Shown in pieces: positions 1 through 7,813 of a stretch of DNA of 9,593 nt; position 1 is the first letter of the stretch, and every line of letters starts with the position of its first letter. The notes beneath the pieces are model-generated. The model was not told where the DNA came from. It made no database searches and worked only from the letters and a program-made list of their open reading frames with translations. Both the position numbers and the translations under genes were made by a program. The stretch comes from Prevotellaceae bacterium UBA7028. GTDB taxonomy: Bacteria > Bacteroidota > Bacteroidia > Bacteroidales > Bacteroidaceae. The stretch covers positions 1 through 9,593 of the forward strand of contig DLBF01000046.1 of NCBI GenBank assembly GCA_002494215.1, in the 5' to 3' direction.

Positions 1-411
1 GAGAAGAACCTCGGTTCTATCGCTGACTTGACTCGTCTGCCCGCAGCCCTGTTTGTTGTTGACGTTCTGAAGGAGCAGATTGCTGTTCGTGAGGCAAACC
101 GTCTTGGTATCCCCGTATTCGGTATTGTTGACACCAATTCTAATCCTGACAATGTTGACTTCATGATTCCCGCTAACGATGATGCAAGCAAGAGCGTTGA
201 GGTTATTCTGGATGCTTGCTGTGCTGCTATCACCGAGGGTCTGGAGGAGCGTAAGGCAGAGAAGGCTGATAGCGATGCTGCCGCTGAGCAGGACGACCAG
301 CCCGTTGTAAAGCGTGGTCGCAAGAAGGCTGCTAAAGAGGCTCCTGCTGAGGAGGTTGTAGAAGCTCCCGCTGAGGCTGCAGAGGCTCCTGCTGAGGAAA
401 CTGCTGAGTAA
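1..411 (+). CDS. rpsB: 30S ribosomal protein S2 (uS2), C-terminal part
   Basis: This is a structural protein of the small ribosomal subunit that binds 16S rRNA at the head-body junction and is needed to recruit bS1 or its equivalent. The frame is open from the first base of the window, so the N-terminus lies outside; 136 residues remain. The segment reading [20 protein letters not shown], followed by [20 protein letters not shown] and IPANDDA, is the classic uS2 C-terminal half. After residue 80 or so the protein continues into a charged, low-complexity Ala/Glu/Pro tail with a basic patch ([11 protein letters not shown]), longer than the E. coli tail and probably disordered. Codon use is strongly biased, as expected for a highly expressed gene. 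It is followed 40 bases later by tsf, the usual rpsB-tsf pairing, probably in one transcript. Confidence 0.97.
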   Translation, partial: EKNLGSIADLTRLPAALFVVDVLKEQIAVREANRLGIPVFGIVDTNSNPDNVDFMIPANDDASKSVEVILDACCAAITEGLEERKAEKADSDAAAEQDDQPVVKRGRKKAAKEAPAEEVVEAPAEAAEAPAEETAE

Positions 412-451
412 TTAATTTATTCATCAATCATTAAAAGAAGAAAGACGTACT

Positions 452-1444
452 ATGGACGTTACAATGACAGATATTAAGAAGCTCCGTGAGATGACCGGTG
501 CAGGCTTGGCTGACTGTAAGAAGGCCCTGGCTGAGTCTGACGACATGGACGGTGCTGTTGCATACCTGCGTAAGAAGGGTGCTGCTGTAGCTGCTAAGCG
601 TAGTGACCGCGAGGCTGCTGAGGGTTGTGTATTGGTTAAGGCCGAGAACGGTTTCGGTGCTATCATCGCCTTGAAGTGCGAGACCGACTTCGTAGCCAAC
701 AATGCCGACTTCGTAGCGCTGACCCAGAACATCCTGAACGCTGCCGTTGCTGCCAAGGCTAAGTCTCTGGACGAGGTTAAGGCACTGCCCCTGGGCGATG
801 TGACTGTAGCTGATGCTGTTACCGAGCGTAGCGGTGTTACAGGTGAGAAGATGGAGCTGGACGGTTACTGCTACATCGAGTCTGAGAATATCTTTACTTA
901 CAACCACATGAACCGCAATGGTCTCTGCACCATGCTGGCTCTGAACAAGGCTGTTGCTGACGAGACTGTAGGTAAGAACATTGCCATGCAGATTGCCAGT
1001 GCTGCTCCCGTTGCTATCGATGAGACAGGCGTTCCCCAGTCTGTAAAGGATAACGAGATTGCCGTTGCTATCGAGAAGACAAAGGCAGAGCAGGTTCAGA
1101 AGGCTGTTGAGGCTGCTATCAAGAAGGCTGGCTTCAACCCCGCTCACTTCGATTCTGAGGATCATATGGAGAGCAACCAGGCTAAGGGCTGGATTACAGC
1201 TGAGGATGTTGCTGCCGTTAAGAAGATCATCGCTGAGGTTAGCGCTGAGAAGGCTGCTAACTTGAACGAGGCTATGATTCAGAATATCGCTAAGGGCCGT
1301 CTGAACAAGTTCCTCAAGGAGAACTGTTTGATGAGCCAGGAGTATATCTGGGACAAGAACTTCACAGTAGCTTCTTACCTGCAGTCAGTAGATAAGGATC
1401 TGGTTGTTACAGATTTCAAGCGTTTCACACTTCGTGCTGAATAA
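452..1444 (+). CDS. tsf: Translation elongation factor Ts
   Basis: Elongation factor Ts is the cytoplasmic nucleotide exchange factor that releases GDP from EF-Tu. The 330-residue protein starts with the N-terminal UBA-like module, shown by KKLREMTGAGLADCKKAL (residues 9-26). It contains the TDFVA motif (residues 78-82), whose Asp-Phe pair inserts into EF-Tu near the Mg2+ site. The length is typical of the Bacteroidota form and longer than the E. coli protein of about 283 residues. The ATG at 452 was chosen because it gives MDVTMTDIKKL, matching the usual MAVT-type start; the ATG at 464 is possible but shorter. It lies 40 bases after rpsB and is followed by an intrinsic terminator, so rpsB-tsf probably forms one unit. 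Codon bias is strong. Confidence 0.98.
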   Translation: MDVTMTDIKKLREMTGAGLADCKKALAESDDMDGAVAYLRKKGAAVAAKRSDREAAEGCVLVKAENGFGAIIALKCETDFVANNADFVALTQNILNAAVAAKAKSLDEVKALPLGDVTVADAVTERSGVTGEKMELDGYCYIESENIFTYNHMNRNGLCTMLALNKAVADETVGKNIAMQIASAAPVAIDETGVPQSVKDNEIAVAIEKTKAEQVQKAVEAAIKKAGFNPAHFDSEDHMESNQAKGWITAEDVAAVKKIIAEVSAEKAANLNEAMIQNIAKGRLNKFLKENCLMSQEYIWDKNFTVASYLQSVDKDLVVTDFKRFTLRAE

Positions 1445-1478
1445 TTTCGGCAACGAACTGAAATAATTTCATAAAAAG

Positions 1479-1513
1479 AGTGAACCATTCGTATGATTGG
1501 TTCACTTTTTTTT
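1479..1513 (+). terminator. Intrinsic terminator of rpsB-tsf
   Basis: A perfect 9-bp stem (AGTGAACCA at 1479-1487 paired with TGGTTCACT at 1498-1506) with a 10-base loop is followed directly by a T run to 1513. It starts 35 bases after the tsf stop. An A-rich stretch on the 5' side (about 1473-1477) could make it weakly bidirectional. Confidence 0.9.
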
Positions 1514-1514
1514 A

Positions 1515-1522
1515 TACCTTTG
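1515..1522 (+). promoter_or_regulatory. Candidate Bacteroidota -7 box for the FAH-porU-porV unit
   Basis: TACCTTTG matches the TAnnTTTG -7 consensus of the Bacteroidota primary sigma factor. It lies immediately after the tsf terminator and about 30 bases before the next start codon, where a promoter would be expected. No convincing TTTG -33 box is present at the usual spacing: a TTGG at 1497-1500 is too close and lies inside the terminator hairpin. The call rests on one box and position. Confidence 0.4.
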
Positions 1523-1551
1523 TCAGGGAAATTGCGAACTTTAACTGAGTA

Positions 1552-2169
1552 ATGAAGATTTTTGGGATAGGAATGAATTACGTGGAGCACAATAAAGAGC
1601 TTCATGGTACGTTATTAAATATAGAGGACCCTGTTGTTTTTACAAAGGCGGACTCTTCTTTGCTTACGGGCGGAAAGCCATTCTTTATCCCTGCCTATAC
1701 CAAGCAGTGTGATTACGAAACAGAACTGGTGGTACGTATCAATCACTTAGGACGCAGTATCCCTGAGCGATTTGCCCACCGTTACTATCAGGAGGTTTCT
1801 GTGGGAATAGACTTCACCGCTCGCGACATGCAGAAGTCTCTGCGTGAGAAAGGCTTGCCCTGGGACTTGTGCAAAGGATTTGACGGTAGTGCCGTTGTTG
1901 GTGAATGGCTGCCGATAGATACATTGGGTGATGTGCAGAACCTGCATTTTCATCTGGACATAAACGGAAAGACCGTACAGAGTGGATTTACTGGTGATAT
2001 GGTACACAGCGTAGATAAGTTGGTAAGTTTTATTAGTCAGTATTTTACGCTCAAGACGGGTGATATCATCTTTACTGGCACACCTGTTGGGGTAGGGCCG
2101 GTACAGATTGATGACCACCTTGAGGGTTTCCTTGAGGGGAAAAAGGTGCTGGAATTCAATGTTAAGTAA
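1552..2169 (+). CDS. Fumarylacetoacetate hydrolase (FAH) family protein
   Basis: This is a cytoplasmic metal-dependent enzyme of the FAH superfamily, whose members cleave or decarboxylate beta-diketo acids (acylpyruvases, oxaloacetate decarboxylases, hydratase-decarboxylases). The 205-residue single-domain protein resembles the short YcgM/FAHD1-like group. The probable metal ligands are E56 and E58 in DYETELVV and D87 in GIDFTARDMQ. E12-H13 near the N-terminus and K108 in KGFDG sit where FAHD1-type enzymes have catalytic residues; that correspondence is inferred. The C-terminal signature DIIFTGTPVGVGPV is typical of the family. The substrate cannot be told from sequence. The ATG at 1552 gives the usual MKIFGIGMNY start. 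Its stop is 16 bases before porU, so it is probably co-transcribed with it, although no functional link to secretion is obvious. Confidence 0.93.
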   Translation: MKIFGIGMNYVEHNKELHGTLLNIEDPVVFTKADSSLLTGGKPFFIPAYTKQCDYETELVVRINHLGRSIPERFAHRYYQEVSVGIDFTARDMQKSLREKGLPWDLCKGFDGSAVVGEWLPIDTLGDVQNLHFHLDINGKTVQSGFTGDMVHSVDKLVSFISQYFTLKTGDIIFTGTPVGVGPVQIDDHLEGFLEGKKVLEFNVK

Positions 2170-2185
2170 AATATATAGTTTGCCC

Positions 2186-5100
2186 ATGAAACAAATTATA
2201 CAATATATACTCGTCTTCTTTGCCTTTGTGCCTCTTATGGCGCAGGAAAACGGCAAATTGGATATCACTACGCTCAACTGGGAGGAGCTGAAGATAGACT
2301 CCGTGCTCCCTGTATATACTGAGGTGGTTCCCCTTCAGACTGACTATTCCCTGTATGAATATAGTGTAGGAATAGAGTACCCCGAGTATGCACCCTTAAC
2401 TGCGAAAGAGACAGAGGTCGTGCTAAAGTATGACAGTCTGATACACGAGTCCATCGATGTGGAGAGTTACGTGGGTATCTCTCGTGGAGAAGGATTGTTG
2501 GATATCGCCTTTGTGCCCATCATCCGTCGTGGTAATACTTACCTCAAGCTTATCAGCGCACAGATTGCTATTACTTCTACTCCTAAGCGTCAGATTCGTA
2601 GGGCACCTGCCAAGAATGAGCGTTATACCGCCCATTCCAAATTACAGAGTGGTCGTTGGGTGAAGATTTCCATTACTAACGATGGTATGTACCGTCTTAC
2701 CCGCTCAGCGCTGAAGAATATGGGCTTTTCTAATCCTTCTAAGGTTCACCTCTATGGTTATGGCGGTCATTTGCAGAACGAGGTTCTGTTTAATGGCCAG
2801 GAGTATGACGATATGGTAGAGGTTCCCTTGTATTATAGTCAGAAACAGGATGCTTGGCTGTTCTGGGGAAATGGTCTGATACATTGGGATGGTGATACAA
2901 GGGTGGTCAATTTCTATGCCAATGAAGCGTGTTATTTCCTTACAGAAGAGGCCGACGACGCAGCGTCTATAGAAACGGAAGCGGCTTTTACGGGCGCGTA
3001 TAGTGGAGCTATTACCACTTTTACGGATCATGTTCTGTATGAGAAGGATGAATATGCTTGGTATCATGGTGGTCGCAGTTTGTTCGAGAACATTAACTAT
3101 GCCAACAGTAATTCCCATTCCTATAGTCTGCAGCCCATCGACTTGGAAAAGGCACTTAAACTGACGGTGGCATTCTCTGCTTCAAATAAGACCAAGACAG
3201 AGATGACAACATATGTAAATGGAACACCGATGGGAACCATGTCTTTGCCACAGACAGAAATATATATTTATGGAACAGCTACAACGGCTGTTTATGATTT
3301 GAGTAAGTTGGAGAAAACTTCCACCTGGAATGTTCGTCTGACATCTACAGCAGGTCAGAATGCCCGTCTGGATTATCTCTCTCTCAGCTACGAGAGAAAG
3401 CTTAAGCCCTCCTCTGGCTATGTGGCCTTTAAACCAAATAGTAATACTTCTAGTGTGTACCAGATTGATGGTGCGGGACTTAAGGTTATGCGTGTGGGCT
3501 GTCCTGGTGACCCTGCAATGCTTATCGGTTCTGTTCAGAACAATAATGCTACGTATGTTAAGCTGCCTGGTGGTACACGTCAGTACGTGGCTTTCGACGA
3601 AGGCTATTCCTTCCCGGAACCCAAAGTTGTCGGTACTATCCAGAATCAGGACTTGCATGCGCTGGACAGTTTGGATATGGTCATCATTGTTCCCACCAGT
3701 GGGAAATTGTTGGAGCAGGCCCAGCGTCTGGTGGATGCGCATAAGCAGTATGACGGGCTAAGGTGTGTTATTGTCCGTGCCGACCAGATTTACAACGAGT
3801 TCTCAAGTGGTACACCTGATGCAACAGCTTATCGCCGTCTTATGAAGATGCTCTACGATAAGGTTGAGGATAAGGATGATGCTCCCAAGTATCTGCTTCT
3901 CTTTGGCGATGCTGCATGGGATAACCGTATGGTAAGCATCCAGTGGAAGAATTATTCGCCTAACGACTATCTTCTCTGCTATCCCAGCGAGAACAGTTTT
4001 AGCGATACCAAGAGTTATGTAATGGAGGACTATTTCGGTTTACTAGATGATGGAGAGGCTTCGGATGTCCTAAGGGCTAAGCCTGACCTTGGCGTAGGCC
4101 GCTTCCCCGTTACCTCCGTTGCTGATGCCAAGATTATGGTGGATAAGACCATCACCTATCTGAGTCGTGAGAATGCCGGCAGTTGGAAGAACCTTGTCTA
4201 TCTGTTAGGTGACGATGGAGACCAAAATCAGCATATGGATTATGCCGACAGGGTGGCCGAGCTTATCAAGACTAATAACCCAGAGATGGAAGTCAGGAAG
4301 ATTATGTGGGACGCCTATAAACTCGAGAGTACAGCCAGCAACCTTTCCTATCCCACCTGTACCCAAGATATTAAACGCGCCATGAAAGAGGGTGCTGCCA
4401 TCTTTAATTATGTTGGTCATGCTGCTACTTATGGTTTCAGCCATGAGTTTGTGATGCGTATAAGCGATTTTGCGGAAGCAACGGGCAATAATTTGCCCCT
4501 TTGGGTTACAGCAGCTTGTGATGTTATGCCTTTCGATGGTCAGGTCGAGAATATAGGTGAGACTGCCGTTTTGAATCCTAATGGCGGTGCCTTGGCATTC
4601 TATGGTACAGCACGTACTGTATATGCAACCCAGAACCTGTATATGAACAACTATCTGATGCAGTATCTATTTGCCAAGGATGCAAAGGGGAGAAAGTATA
4701 AGATTGGTGATGCTATTCGTCTGGCGAAAAATGCTATTGTAACTGCCAATATGGAATCTGGTTATCGCGAGAATAAACTACAGTATGCCTTGCTTGGCGA
4801 TCCGACTCTCGAATTCGGTACACCTTTGCAGAAGGTGGTTCTTGATAGTATCAACGGAACTAATCTGGCCTCTTCCACCGTTGTTCCGCTGAAAGCTGGC
4901 CAAAGAGTTCGCTTGTCGGGCCATCTGGCAGATACTAAGGGCACACTGAAGACCGACTTTACAGGTACCATGACCGCCCGTATGTATGATAACGAAGAGA
5001 CGATTGTCTGTCACAACAATCAGGGTGCCAATAAGGCTTTTACGTTCAAGGATCGTACAGGCATCTATACCTGCCAAGACAGCGTCGTAAATGGTAAGTT

Positions 5101-5914
5101 CTCTGTGGATTTTGTTATTCCTGTAGATATCAACAATAGCAACGAGGTTGGTCGTTTTGCCTTCTATGCTATAAATAACGAACGTACGCAGGAGGCCAAC
5201 GGATACAACGAGAGGTTCCTCTTGGGCGGAATGGAGGAGATGGGAACAGATACCGAAGGTCCTGCAATCATGGCTGGCTTGAATTCCGAAGAATTCGAGA
5301 ACGGCGGAGTTGTTAACAGCACGCCTTACTTTGTTGCCAAGCTGGAGGATGAGAGTGGTATCAATTATAGCGGTAACGGAATCGGACATGATCTGATACT
5401 CTGTGTTGACAATGACGCCAACAAGACTTATACCCTTAACAATAACTATGTACAGGAGTTCGGAGACTTTACCCGCGGTACAGTCTCTTATGTCCTGCCA
5501 GAGTTGGAGAAGGGACCTCACACCCTTACGTTCCGTGCATGGGATGTCTTCAACAACACTAATGCTGTATCGCTTGACTTTGTGGTAGACCCACAGATGG
5601 CTCCGAATATCTTTAGTCTTGCTTGCAGCCAGAATCCGGCCCGTACCAGTACAAACTTCCTTATCTCTTATGATATGGCTGGCGCTGACTGTACGTTTAC
5701 GCTCGAGGTGTTTGACTTCGCAGGTCGTCGTGTCTGGTTCCATCAGGAGCAGGGAAGTTCTTCTAGTGGATTATATACTATACCTTGGAATCTGTGCACC
5801 AATGCAGGAGCCAAGTTGTTCACTGGTGTTTATCTCTATCGTTGCCAAATGAGCTGCGGTGACAGCAAGAAAGTCTCAAAAACACAAAAAATCATTGTTT
5901 TGAACAATAAATAA
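2186..5914 (+). CDS. porU: Type IX secretion system sortase PorU
   Basis: PorU is the surface sortase of the type IX secretion system: a gingipain-like (peptidase C25) enzyme that removes the C-terminal sorting domain from cargo proteins and joins them to A-LPS. The 1242-residue protein begins with a signal peptide (hydrophobic core YILVFFAFVPLMA, cleavage likely near residue 19). A long N-terminal beta-rich region follows, then the C25 domain at roughly residues 490-876, ending in the LLGDPTLEF motif. The catalytic pair appears to be H745 (NYVGHAAT) and C778 (VTAACDVMPF). The last ~100 residues form a sorting-like C-terminal domain (SQNPARTSTNFLIS ... GVYLYRCQ). The frame is open back to 2108, inside the upstream gene, but the ATG at 2186 starts directly at the signal peptide and was chosen. 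porV follows 24 bases later, as in P. gingivalis. Confidence 0.95.
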   Translation: MKQIIQYILVFFAFVPLMAQENGKLDITTLNWEELKIDSVLPVYTEVVPLQTDYSLYEYSVGIEYPEYAPLTAKETEVVLKYDSLIHESIDVESYVGISRGEGLLDIAFVPIIRRGNTYLKLISAQIAITSTPKRQIRRAPAKNERYTAHSKLQSGRWVKISITNDGMYRLTRSALKNMGFSNPSKVHLYGYGGHLQNEVLFNGQEYDDMVEVPLYYSQKQDAWLFWGNGLIHWDGDTRVVNFYANEACYFLTEEADDAASIETEAAFTGAYSGAITTFTDHVLYEKDEYAWYHGGRSLFENINYANSNSHSYSLQPIDLEKALKLTVAFSASNKTKTEMTTYVNGTPMGTMSLPQTEIYIYGTATTAVYDLSKLEKTSTWNVRLTSTAGQNARLDYLSLSYERKLKPSSGYVAFKPNSNTSSVYQIDGAGLKVMRVGCPGDPAMLIGSVQNNNATYVKLPGGTRQYVAFDEGYSFPEPKVVGTIQNQDLHALDSLDMVIIVPTSGKLLEQAQRLVDAHKQYDGLRCVIVRADQIYNEFSSGTPDATAYRRLMKMLYDKVEDKDDAPKYLLLFGDAAWDNRMVSIQWKNYSPNDYLLCYPSENSFSDTKSYVMEDYFGLLDDGEASDVLRAKPDLGVGRFPVTSVADAKIMVDKTITYLSRENAGSWKNLVYLLGDDGDQNQHMDYADRVAELIKTNNPEMEVRKIMWDAYKLESTASNLSYPTCTQDIKRAMKEGAAIFNYVGHAATYGFSHEFVMRISDFAEATGNNLPLWVTAACDVMPFDGQVENIGETAVLNPNGGALAFYGTARTVYATQNLYMNNYLMQYLFAKDAKGRKYKIGDAIRLAKNAIVTANMESGYRENKLQYALLGDPTLEFGTPLQKVVLDSINGTNLASSTVVPLKAGQRVRLSGHLADTKGTLKTDFTGTMTARMYDNEETIVCHNNQGANKAFTFKDRTGIYTCQDSVVNGKFSVDFVIPVDINNSNEVGRFAFYAINNERTQEANGYNERFLLGGMEEMGTDTEGPAIMAGLNSEEFENGGVVNSTPYFVAKLEDESGINYSGNGIGHDLILCVDNDANKTYTLNNNYVQEFGDFTRGTVSYVLPELEKGPHTLTFRAWDVFNNTNAVSLDFVVDPQMAPNIFSLACSQNPARTSTNFLISYDMAGADCTFTLEVFDFAGRRVWFHQEQGSSSSGLYTIPWNLCTNAGAKLFTGVYLYRCQMSCGDSKKVSKTQKIIVLNNK

Positions 5915-5938
5915 GGAAAAACAGAGTTTTTATATTGT

Positions 5939-7129
5939 ATGCAAACAACAAAAATGAACAAATTAACTCTGCTATTGGCTGTAGTGCTAAGCGTTACAGC
6001 CGCAAGGGCTGAGGATAAGAAGACCCTCTTCAATCCTGAGCAGTATGGTGTAACTTCATTGTCGATAGCACCCGATGCACGTGCCGGCGCTATGGGTGAT
6101 ATAGGTGTTTCTACCGAGGCTGATGTTTATTCTCAGTATTGGAATCCTGCCAAATACCCCTTTAATGTGGCTCGTGCAGGAGTGGGAATCAGCTATACTC
6201 CTTGGTTGCGCAAGATTGTCAATGATATCAACCTGGCTACCATAGCAGGTTTCTACCGTATTGGTGATTATTCTGCTGTTTCTGCTTCACTGAGGTACTT
6301 CAATTTGGGTGAGGTGTATGTTGGTAGTTCTGATGGCACTATAGGTGATATGACTATCAAACCTTATGAGTTGGCCGTTGATGTGGGCTATAGCCGTATG
6401 CTTAGCGAGTGTTTCTCCATGGGTGTGAACTTGCGTTTCATATTCTCTGACATTAAGTACACACCAGAAGAGAGTACAGCCGGTAAGGCTTTTGCTGCTG
6501 ATATTGCCATGTATCGTTTGGGATATTTCATGATGGGCAATCGCGAGTGTAGCCTTGGATGGGGTCTTAATATTAGTAATATCGGTAGTAAGATTGCATT
6601 TGGCGGATCTGATGATGCTGAGTTTATCCCCACTAACTTGCGTTTGGGTTTGAATCTTACTGTTCCCTTCAATGAATACAATAAGTTCAGTTTCTCTGTT
6701 GAAGCTAATAAACTGTTGATTCCTACCTATCCTAAGCAGATGGAGGGTGAGGCAGAAAATGATTATCTGGATCGTGTACAGAAGGACTATTACGATATCT
6801 CGCCCATTGCTGGTATCTTCAAGAGTTTTGGTGATGCCCCTGGCGGATTCAAGGAGGAGATGCAAGAGATTCGTTGGAGCTTCGGTGCCGAATATACCTA
6901 TAATGACCGCTTCATGCTTCGTGCCGGTTATCACCACGAGTCAGAGAACAAGGGTAATCGTAAGTACTTTACCGTTGGAGCCGGTTTCCATATGAGTGTC
7001 TTCACCATTGATGCCGCTTATCTATTCAGTACGGCTCAGACTAACCCTCTGGATCAGACCATGCGTTTCTCTTTGGCTTTCGACCTGGATGGTATGCGTG
7101 ACCTCTTCGGTAGGATGAAAAGAAGATAA
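5939..7129 (+). CDS. porV: Type IX secretion system outer membrane protein PorV (LptO)
   Basis: PorV is a FadL-like outer-membrane beta-barrel. It binds cargo sorting domains leaving the SprA translocon and shuttles them to the PorU sortase in the attachment complex. The 396-residue protein has a signal peptide (core LTLLLAVVLSVTAARA, cleavage probably after residue 24). Next comes the PorV-type segment with SIAPDARAGAMGDIGVST and YWNPAKYPF, then alternating amphipathic strands, with an aromatic-ending strand near the C-terminus (MRFSLAFDLDGM). The ATG at 5939 is the longest start; the ATG at 5954 (MNKLTLLL) would give an equally good signal peptide. It follows porU by 24 bases and ends just before a hairpin shared with the convergent ispF operon. 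Confidence 0.95.
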   Translation: MQTTKMNKLTLLLAVVLSVTAARAEDKKTLFNPEQYGVTSLSIAPDARAGAMGDIGVSTEADVYSQYWNPAKYPFNVARAGVGISYTPWLRKIVNDINLATIAGFYRIGDYSAVSASLRYFNLGEVYVGSSDGTIGDMTIKPYELAVDVGYSRMLSECFSMGVNLRFIFSDIKYTPEESTAGKAFAADIAMYRLGYFMMGNRECSLGWGLNISNIGSKIAFGGSDDAEFIPTNLRLGLNLTVPFNEYNKFSFSVEANKLLIPTYPKQMEGEAENDYLDRVQKDYYDISPIAGIFKSFGDAPGGFKEEMQEIRWSFGAEYTYNDRFMLRAGYHHESENKGNRKYFTVGAGFHMSVFTIDAAYLFSTAQTNPLDQTMRFSLAFDLDGMRDLFGRMKRR

Positions 7130-7152
7130 AAAGTTTTTCAGTGATATAGAAT

Positions 7153-7192
7153 AAAGGATAAGGAAGGAGTTGCGACTCCTTCCTTATTCTTT
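7153..7192. terminator. Bidirectional terminator between porV and ispF
   Basis: An 18-bp stem with one G-T pair (7153-7170 with 7175-7192) encloses a TGCG tetraloop. It starts 23 bases after the porV stop. Its right arm covers the last codons and stop of the convergent ispF (stop at 7184-7186), so one hairpin probably ends both transcripts. T tracts on either side are present but interrupted. Confidence 0.8.
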
Positions 7193-7663
7193 GTTTATCA
7201 GCACGGTGGAGTAGGCAGAGATGCCTTCTTCGCGACCGGTGAAGCCAAGTTTCTCTGTTGTGGTGGCTTTGATGCTGACATCATCAATGTCGATGTCCAT
7301 AACCTTAGCCAAACATTCCTGCATGGCGGGGATATGCGCTTTCAGTTTGGGGCGCTCAGCGCAGACTGTGGCATCGATGTTGCCAACTCGGTAGCCTTTG
7401 GTAGCAATCAGCTCTACGGTCTTACGGAGCAGAATTTTACTGTCTATGTTGTGGAATTCCTGACTGTTGTCTGGGAAATGATAGCCTATATCACGCATAT
7501 TGGCAGCGCCTAAGAGAGCATCGCAGATGGCATGAATCAATACATCGGCATCGCTATGACCTAAAAGACCATGTGTGTGTTCCAGGCGGATACCGCCCAA
7601 CCAAAGTTCGCGTCCTTCTACCAGCTGGTGAACATCAAATCCAAAACCTACTCTAATTTTCAT
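7184..7663 (-). CDS. ispF: 2-C-methyl-D-erythritol 2,4-cyclodiphosphate synthase
   Basis: IspF is the fifth enzyme of the MEP isoprenoid pathway. It cyclises CDP-methylerythritol 2-phosphate to MEcPP with release of CMP, working as a cytoplasmic trimer. At 159 residues it has the standard length. The metal site is visible as D10 and H12 in GFGFDVHQL and H44 in GHSDADVLIHAICDALLGA; the C-terminal signature TTTEKLGFTGREEGISA is intact. The ATG at 7663 gives the usual MKIRVGFGFDVH start. That start codon overlaps (ATGA) the stop of a 39-codon reading frame that begins inside the 131-bp element upstream, which could couple its translation to that frame. It is the last gene of the minus-strand operon in this window. 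Confidence 0.98.
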   Translation of the reverse strand: MKIRVGFGFDVHQLVEGRELWLGGIRLEHTHGLLGHSDADVLIHAICDALLGAANMRDIGYHFPDNSQEFHNIDSKILLRKTVELIATKGYRVGNIDATVCAERPKLKAHIPAMQECLAKVMDIDIDDVSIKATTTEKLGFTGREEGISAYSTVLINKE

Positions 7664-7779
7664 AATATATAAACTTCAACAGCCTCCCCCTGGCCCCTCC
7701 CAAGGAGGGGGGAATTGTGGCACTCTTGTTGATTATATGATTGTTTATCTCTCATTACTATTTGTTCCTCCTCCTTCAT
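7660..7779 (-). CDS. Element-encoded mini-ORF ending on the ispF start codon
   Basis: A 39-codon frame opens at an ATG inside the 131-bp element, 5 bases after an AGGAGG, and reads MKEEEQIVMRDKQ ... SPLLGRGQGEAVEVYIL. Its TGA (7662-7660) overlaps the ispF ATG. The first 33 codons equal the N-terminal extension of NadD, because both copies carry the same sequence. It is probably not a functional protein; a leader peptide coupling translation to ispF is possible. A second ATG lies at 7755. Confidence 0.3.
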   Translation of the reverse strand: MKEEEQIVMRDKQSYNQQECHNSPLLGRGQGEAVEVYIL

Positions 7780-7811
7780 TCTCCCCTCCTTGGGAGGGGC
7801 TGGGGGAGGCT
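7681..7811 (-). mobile_element. 131-bp inverted-repeat element, copy A (nadD-ispF junction)
   Basis: This MITE- or REPIN-like element has near-perfect terminal inverted repeats of about 34-35 bp (7681-7715 and 7778-7811), starting AGCCTCCCC. Within each end, CCCCTCC and GGAGGGG form a 7-bp hairpin with a 3-base loop (7694-7710 and 7783-7799). The roughly 60-bp centre is A/T-rich and non-palindromic and gives the element an orientation. It is identical to copy B except at 7693 (G here, A there). It begins two bases beyond the nadD stop on the transcript and ends 17 bases before the ispF start. No clear target-site duplication is visible. No transposase is encoded; relation to the DUF559 element at 9061-9529 is inferred from shared ends. 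Confidence 0.75.
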
Positions 7812-7813
7812 TT

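Noticed and set aside
431..1165. Long open frame on the minus strand across tsf
   Set aside because: It is antisense to a clear, highly expressed gene with strong codon bias; the predicted protein is low-complexity Ser/Leu-rich with no recognisable domain.
2108..2185. Upstream extension of porU from an ATG within the FAH gene
   Set aside because: The 26 extra residues would sit before a normal signal peptide; the ATG at 2186 fits the family and leaves a 16-base gap.
2171..2185. Separate promoter for porU (TATAGTTTG just before the ATG)
   Set aside because: The spacing within the box does not match TAnnTTTG and it is too close to the start codon to leave a leader.
4778..5743. 321-codon open frame on the minus strand inside porU
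   Set aside because: It lies wholly antisense to the porU coding frame and has no recognisable family features or gene context.
7694..7799. GGAGGGG hairpins as ordinary intrinsic terminators
   Set aside because: None is followed by a T run on either strand, they occur in pairs inside the inverted ends, and they lie within translated frames in copies B and C.
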